Shown piece by piece: positions 61,325-64,000 of a DNA stretch of 64,000 bases. The notes below the pieces were generated by a model. The model worked only from the letters and a program-made list of their open reading frames with translations, searched no databases and was not told the DNA's origin. Position numbers and translations under genes: made by a program. Location of the stretch: positions 1 to 64,000 of the forward strand of contig JAHOYZ010000010.1 in the NCBI GenBank assembly GCA_019038695.1, given 5' to 3'. Positions within the stretch are counted from its first letter, which is position 1, and each line of letters starts with the position of its first letter. This DNA comes from Candidatus Zixiibacteriota bacterium. GTDB lineage: Bacteria > Zixibacteria > MSB-5A5 > GN15 > FEB-12.

Positions 61325-64000
61325 ATGCACAAGATACTGTTTTTTGGGCTAATCATATTTTTTGTAACGGGCGCATACGCTTCTACAGGTGCGTCTGGTC
61401 CCGTTCCCAATAAATTCGTTGTACGACTGAAACCGCAGATCGATCCTGCTCATCTGAATCAGGCACTGGGCAGAAGTGATATTTTTCAGCAGATGTCTCG
61501 ATTGCAGCTGCAGATTGATCTCGACGGCACAGAAGCGTGGGAGCGGACCTATGTGCTGCATTTTGATGGGCAGGCGTTGTCCGAGGTCGATGTAGTCTCG
61601 ATACTGGGGAAGGATAACATCGAGTTTGTCGAACCTGATTACTATCTTGAGTTCTTCGATCTGCCCCATGATTCCTTATTCTCAAACCAGTGGTATTTGT
61701 ACAATGTGGGACAGCCCTATCTGGCTGTAGAGCGCGTGGCCGGGCCATACAATGATGAATTGATCACAAGGGTTGGGATCCCCGGCAAAGATATCCGGCT
61801 TATCGACATATACCAGGCTCCTCCGGCTCAGACAACCAGAGTCGTAGTAGCTATAGTCGATAGCGGCATCGATCTGATGCATCCTGAACTTGAAGGCAGA
61901 ATCTGGCGTAACAACGATGAAATTCCCTACAACGGTATCGATGACGACCACAACGGCATCGTGGATGATACTATCGGCTATGACGTTTCCGGCGATGTGA
62001 TCAACATTCTTGATCCCACAGGTGATATTGACCCAACCGACATTCATGGTCATGGAACGCACTGTGCAGGTCTTGTTGCATCAAACGCCGATGGGGTGGG
62101 CATAGTAGGCGTGGCACCCTGGGTAGAGTTGATGCCGGTAAAGATACGTCCCAACGGTACCAGTGCGGTAGGGGCGGCAGGTATCCTCTACGCCGTCAAT
62201 GCCGGTGCCAAGATTATCAACGTGAGTTGGGGAACACCATTTGAATCTGTCGTGCTCAAGGATGCTATCGATTTTGCCCGGCGTAATGGAGTTCTGGTCT
62301 GTATCGCTCCCGGCAACACCGGTGACAACACCAGGTTCTATCCGGCCGCGTTCGATTCCACATTCGTGGTCGGAGCCGGGAATTCCGATGGACTTATGAC
62401 CGATTTCTCAACCTACGGTGCGCATATTGATCTCATTGCCCCGGGGCAGGATATCCTATCTCTCAGGGCGGCAGATACTGACATGTATGGACCTTACCCA
62501 GGGCTGGAGCCGGATGTACGAATCATTGCCGATCATTATTACCTTGCGGACGGTACTTCGATGGCGACTCCGATTGTTGCCGGAGCGGCCGCGTTGCTGC
62601 TGTCGGTACGACCTGATCTTTCCCTTGAAGAACTTCAGGATGCTCTTTTACACGGCGCTACTGATCTTCTGGACCCGCTCAGTACGGGGGAGTTTCTTCC
62701 CGGTCCGGATACCATTTGCGGTTATGGATACCTTAATATCGATGCTTCCCTCGCGTTGCTGGAAGATGGAAGTGTATTCATCGTGGAGCCAATCCATCGT
62801 AATCGGTATGAAAGTAACATTCCAATCAAGATAGCCTCTGTGGCTGGCTACTCCGGTGGTTGGAGCCTCGAATATGCATGGGGACTCAACCCGGAGGACT
62901 GGATATGGCTTGCCTCGGGTGCGTCTGTACCTTCTGATTCGCTCGCCTGCATTTTTGATGCCACAAACAGTTCCGGATTCCTGAGTTTCAGGTTGACTGA
63001 CGACAATGGTTCAATATCGAGCGTTACTATTGTCTACGTTCGATCAAATCATCTTGAGATAACTTCTCCCATCAATGGGGAGGAGCTTTTCTATAGCATT
63101 CCTATCTATGGTTCTGTCTACGGACCGGATTTCGATTCGGTAATTTTCTCCTACCGTGACGGTTTAGGGAGTTTGGAGTGGTTGGGAACATCAACTGGAG
63201 AATTTTTTGATTCCTTGATGTTCGACTGGTCAGTGTCCGGGTCTGATACTGGCCATTTCGTGATTTATGTGGACGGGTTTTTTGGTGAACAAAGAGAGAT
63301 TGACTCGGTTGCCATACACGTAAGTTCGGCGTTTGCTCTGGGCTGGCCGCAACACACCGGTGGGCGAGGAGGAATGACACCAGTCTGTGCCGATCTCAAT
63401 CACGACGGCGTGAACGAGGTGATTGTCCCGACAACAGCCGGACTCGCCATGTACCGTGGTGACAATGGTCAGGTGATTGATGGTTTCCCCATTCTACCGA
63501 ATAAGGACATGCGGTGCGTACCGGCCATTTATGATGTGGATGGTGACGGATGGGATGAAATCATTGCTACCAATACAGACGGTATTCACATCATTCACTG
63601 GGATGGCACACCGATAATCGATGATGTCTTGCTGGAGTGTTACACGGGACTGATTGCCTATGAATATGCCTACCCCAACCCTACTATCGGTCGCCTGCGT
63701 GTGGATGCGGAGCAGGGTGCCACGCCCGATTCAGCTATTCTTATTCTCAACAAGCTGGGTCAGGTTTTGGCCTATCGGTTTGATGGCGAGCCTTATTTCT
63801 TTGGGTTGGAAGGTCTTTTTGCCCAGTTCAGTGATCGCATCTCATTTTCCTATGGGATCGGCGGCGGGACTTCACCCTTTGTGGCTGCCACCAATCTGGA
63901 TGATGACGAATGGTTTGAAGTAATCGCGTCCTACAGTTCTCCATATCCGTATACGGGTTTGGGTGTGTTCGGTGGCGCTGACGGTCAACCAGTCTATGGT
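61325..64000 (+). CDS. S8 (subtilisin-like) serine protease with repeats, incomplete
   Basis: At least 892 codons, running off the window. Signal peptide (~1-20), an inhibitor-like N-terminal segment (NKFVVRLKPQIDP), then the catalytic domain: Asp in VVVAIVDSGIDLMHPELEG (D179), His in DIHGHGTHCAGLVAS (H243), Ser in ADGTSMATPIVAGAAALL (S412), and oxyanion Asn near APGNTGDNT. After the protease come beta domains and FG-GAP/VCBS-like segments (CADLNHDGVNEVIVPTTAGL, DVDGDGWDEIIATNTDGI). The ATG at 61325 has GAGG seven bases upstream. A secreted protease, probably surface-associated; the C-terminus is missing. Confidence 0.93.
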   Translation, partial: MHKILFFGLIIFFVTGAYASTGASGPVPNKFVVRLKPQIDPAHLNQALGRSDIFQQMSRLQLQIDLDGTEAWERTYVLHFDGQALSEVDVVSILGKDNIEFVEPDYYLEFFDLPHDSLFSNQWYLYNVGQPYLAVERVAGPYNDELITRVGIPGKDIRLIDIYQAPPAQTTRVVVAIVDSGIDLMHPELEGRIWRNNDEIPYNGIDDDHNGIVDDTIGYDVSGDVINILDPTGDIDPTDIHGHGTHCAGLVASNADGVGIVGVAPWVELMPVKIRPNGTSAVGAAGILYAVNAGAKIINVSWGTPFESVVLKDAIDFARRNGVLVCIAPGNTGDNTRFYPAAFDSTFVVGAGNSDGLMTDFSTYGAHIDLIAPGQDILSLRAADTDMYGPYPGLEPDVRIIADHYYLADGTSMATPIVAGAAALLLSVRPDLSLEELQDALLHGATDLLDPLSTGEFLPGPDTICGYGYLNIDASLALLEDGSVFIVEPIHRNRYESNIPIKIASVAGYSGGWSLEYAWGLNPEDWIWLASGASVPSDSLACIFDATNSSGFLSFRLTDDNGSISSVTIVYVRSNHLEITSPINGEELFYSIPIYGSVYGPDFDSVIFSYRDGLGSLEWLGTSTGEFFDSLMFDWSVSGSDTGHFVIYVDGFFGEQREIDSVAIHVSSAFALGWPQHTGGRGGMTPVCADLNHDGVNEVIVPTTAGLAMYRGDNGQVIDGFPILPNKDMRCVPAIYDVDGDGWDEIIATNTDGIHIIHWDGTPIIDDVLLECYTGLIAYEYAYPNPTIGRLRVDAEQGATPDSAILILNKLGQVLAYRFDGEPYFFGLEGLFAQFSDRISFSYGIGGGTSPFVAATNLDDDEWFEVIASYSSPYPYTGLGVFGGADGQPVYG

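Noticed and set aside
1-64000. CRISPR arrays, insertion sequences, rRNA, tRNA
   Set aside because: No regularly spaced direct repeats, transposase-like frames, conserved rRNA words or cloverleaf patterns were found on either strand by eye.

Overview
The window reads as the chromosome of a Gram-negative, non-proteobacterial organism, probably from the FCB/Zixibacteria/KSB1-like part of the tree. This rests on outer-membrane proteins (FadL, OMF/RND efflux), a dockerin-bearing secreted protein, an S8 protease with FG-GAP-like repeats, DUF4175/DUF4159 proteins, a bacillithiol-type BshB1 deacetylase, and separate secD and secF. The phylum is an inference and no rRNA or tRNA is present to confirm it. 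The organism decodes UGA as selenocysteine: selD carries an in-frame UGA at the family's Sec site, and a small DUF6132-like membrane protein has a UGA where relatives have cysteine.

Layout. 1-2430: on the minus strand, a PAS/AAA+/Fis sigma-54 activator, then a NifX-type metal-cluster protein behind a sigma-54 promoter and palindromic upstream sites, then the start of another gene. 2431-5682: two promoters, each preceded at about -61 by the same 39-bp palindrome-bearing element, driving a secreted fibre-like protein and a DUF3592-like membrane protein. 5781-12493: a heavy-metal efflux operon (Cys/His-rich exported protein, OMF, adaptor, RND pump, small outer-membrane-like protein). 12679-14034: a polytopic GT-C-like protein. 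14112-18260: a minus-strand redox/sulfur/selenium cluster (Cys-rich exported protein, DUF255 thioredoxin-fold protein, OsmC, DUF302, selenoprotein, FmdB zinc ribbon). 18665-19765: a HisC-like protein without its catalytic lysine. 19766-21094: a long non-coding stretch with a GNRA-capped hairpin. 21095-23940: FadL porin plus an esterase-fold lipoprotein without its serine. 24005-25565: bshB1 and a zinc-ribbon protein with four tandem repeats.

25593-34583 is a minus-strand block of TPR, DUF4175 and DUF4159 genes followed by secD-secF. 34686-35171 holds an unknown exported protein and its promoter, divergent from an M16 peptidase (35290-38049). Then come Na/Pi cotransporter plus PhoU-like protein, an ECF sigma/anti-sigma pair, a MshEN-REC-HD-REC-DUF4388 protein coupled to pilT, and ftsB-like, recO and glycyl-tRNA synthetase genes.

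47121-50745 holds a small conserved-looking protein, a GT-C glycosyltransferase with TPRs, and selD. 50934-53647 is a probable acquired defence module: a Rad50-like ABC ATPase with a zinc hook and a C-terminal HEPN-like RN-x4-H motif, with a small partner gene split across two frames. The end holds a dockerin protein, an M1 peptidase, an alkyltransferase-like protein, a double-receiver protein, RidA, a vWA lipoprotein and an incomplete S8 protease.

The most notable observations are the putative selenoprotein (14331-14507), the 39-bp element shared by two promoters, the ATPase-HEPN protein, and the sigma-54-controlled NifX gene. I saw no CRISPR array, insertion sequence, rRNA or tRNA.
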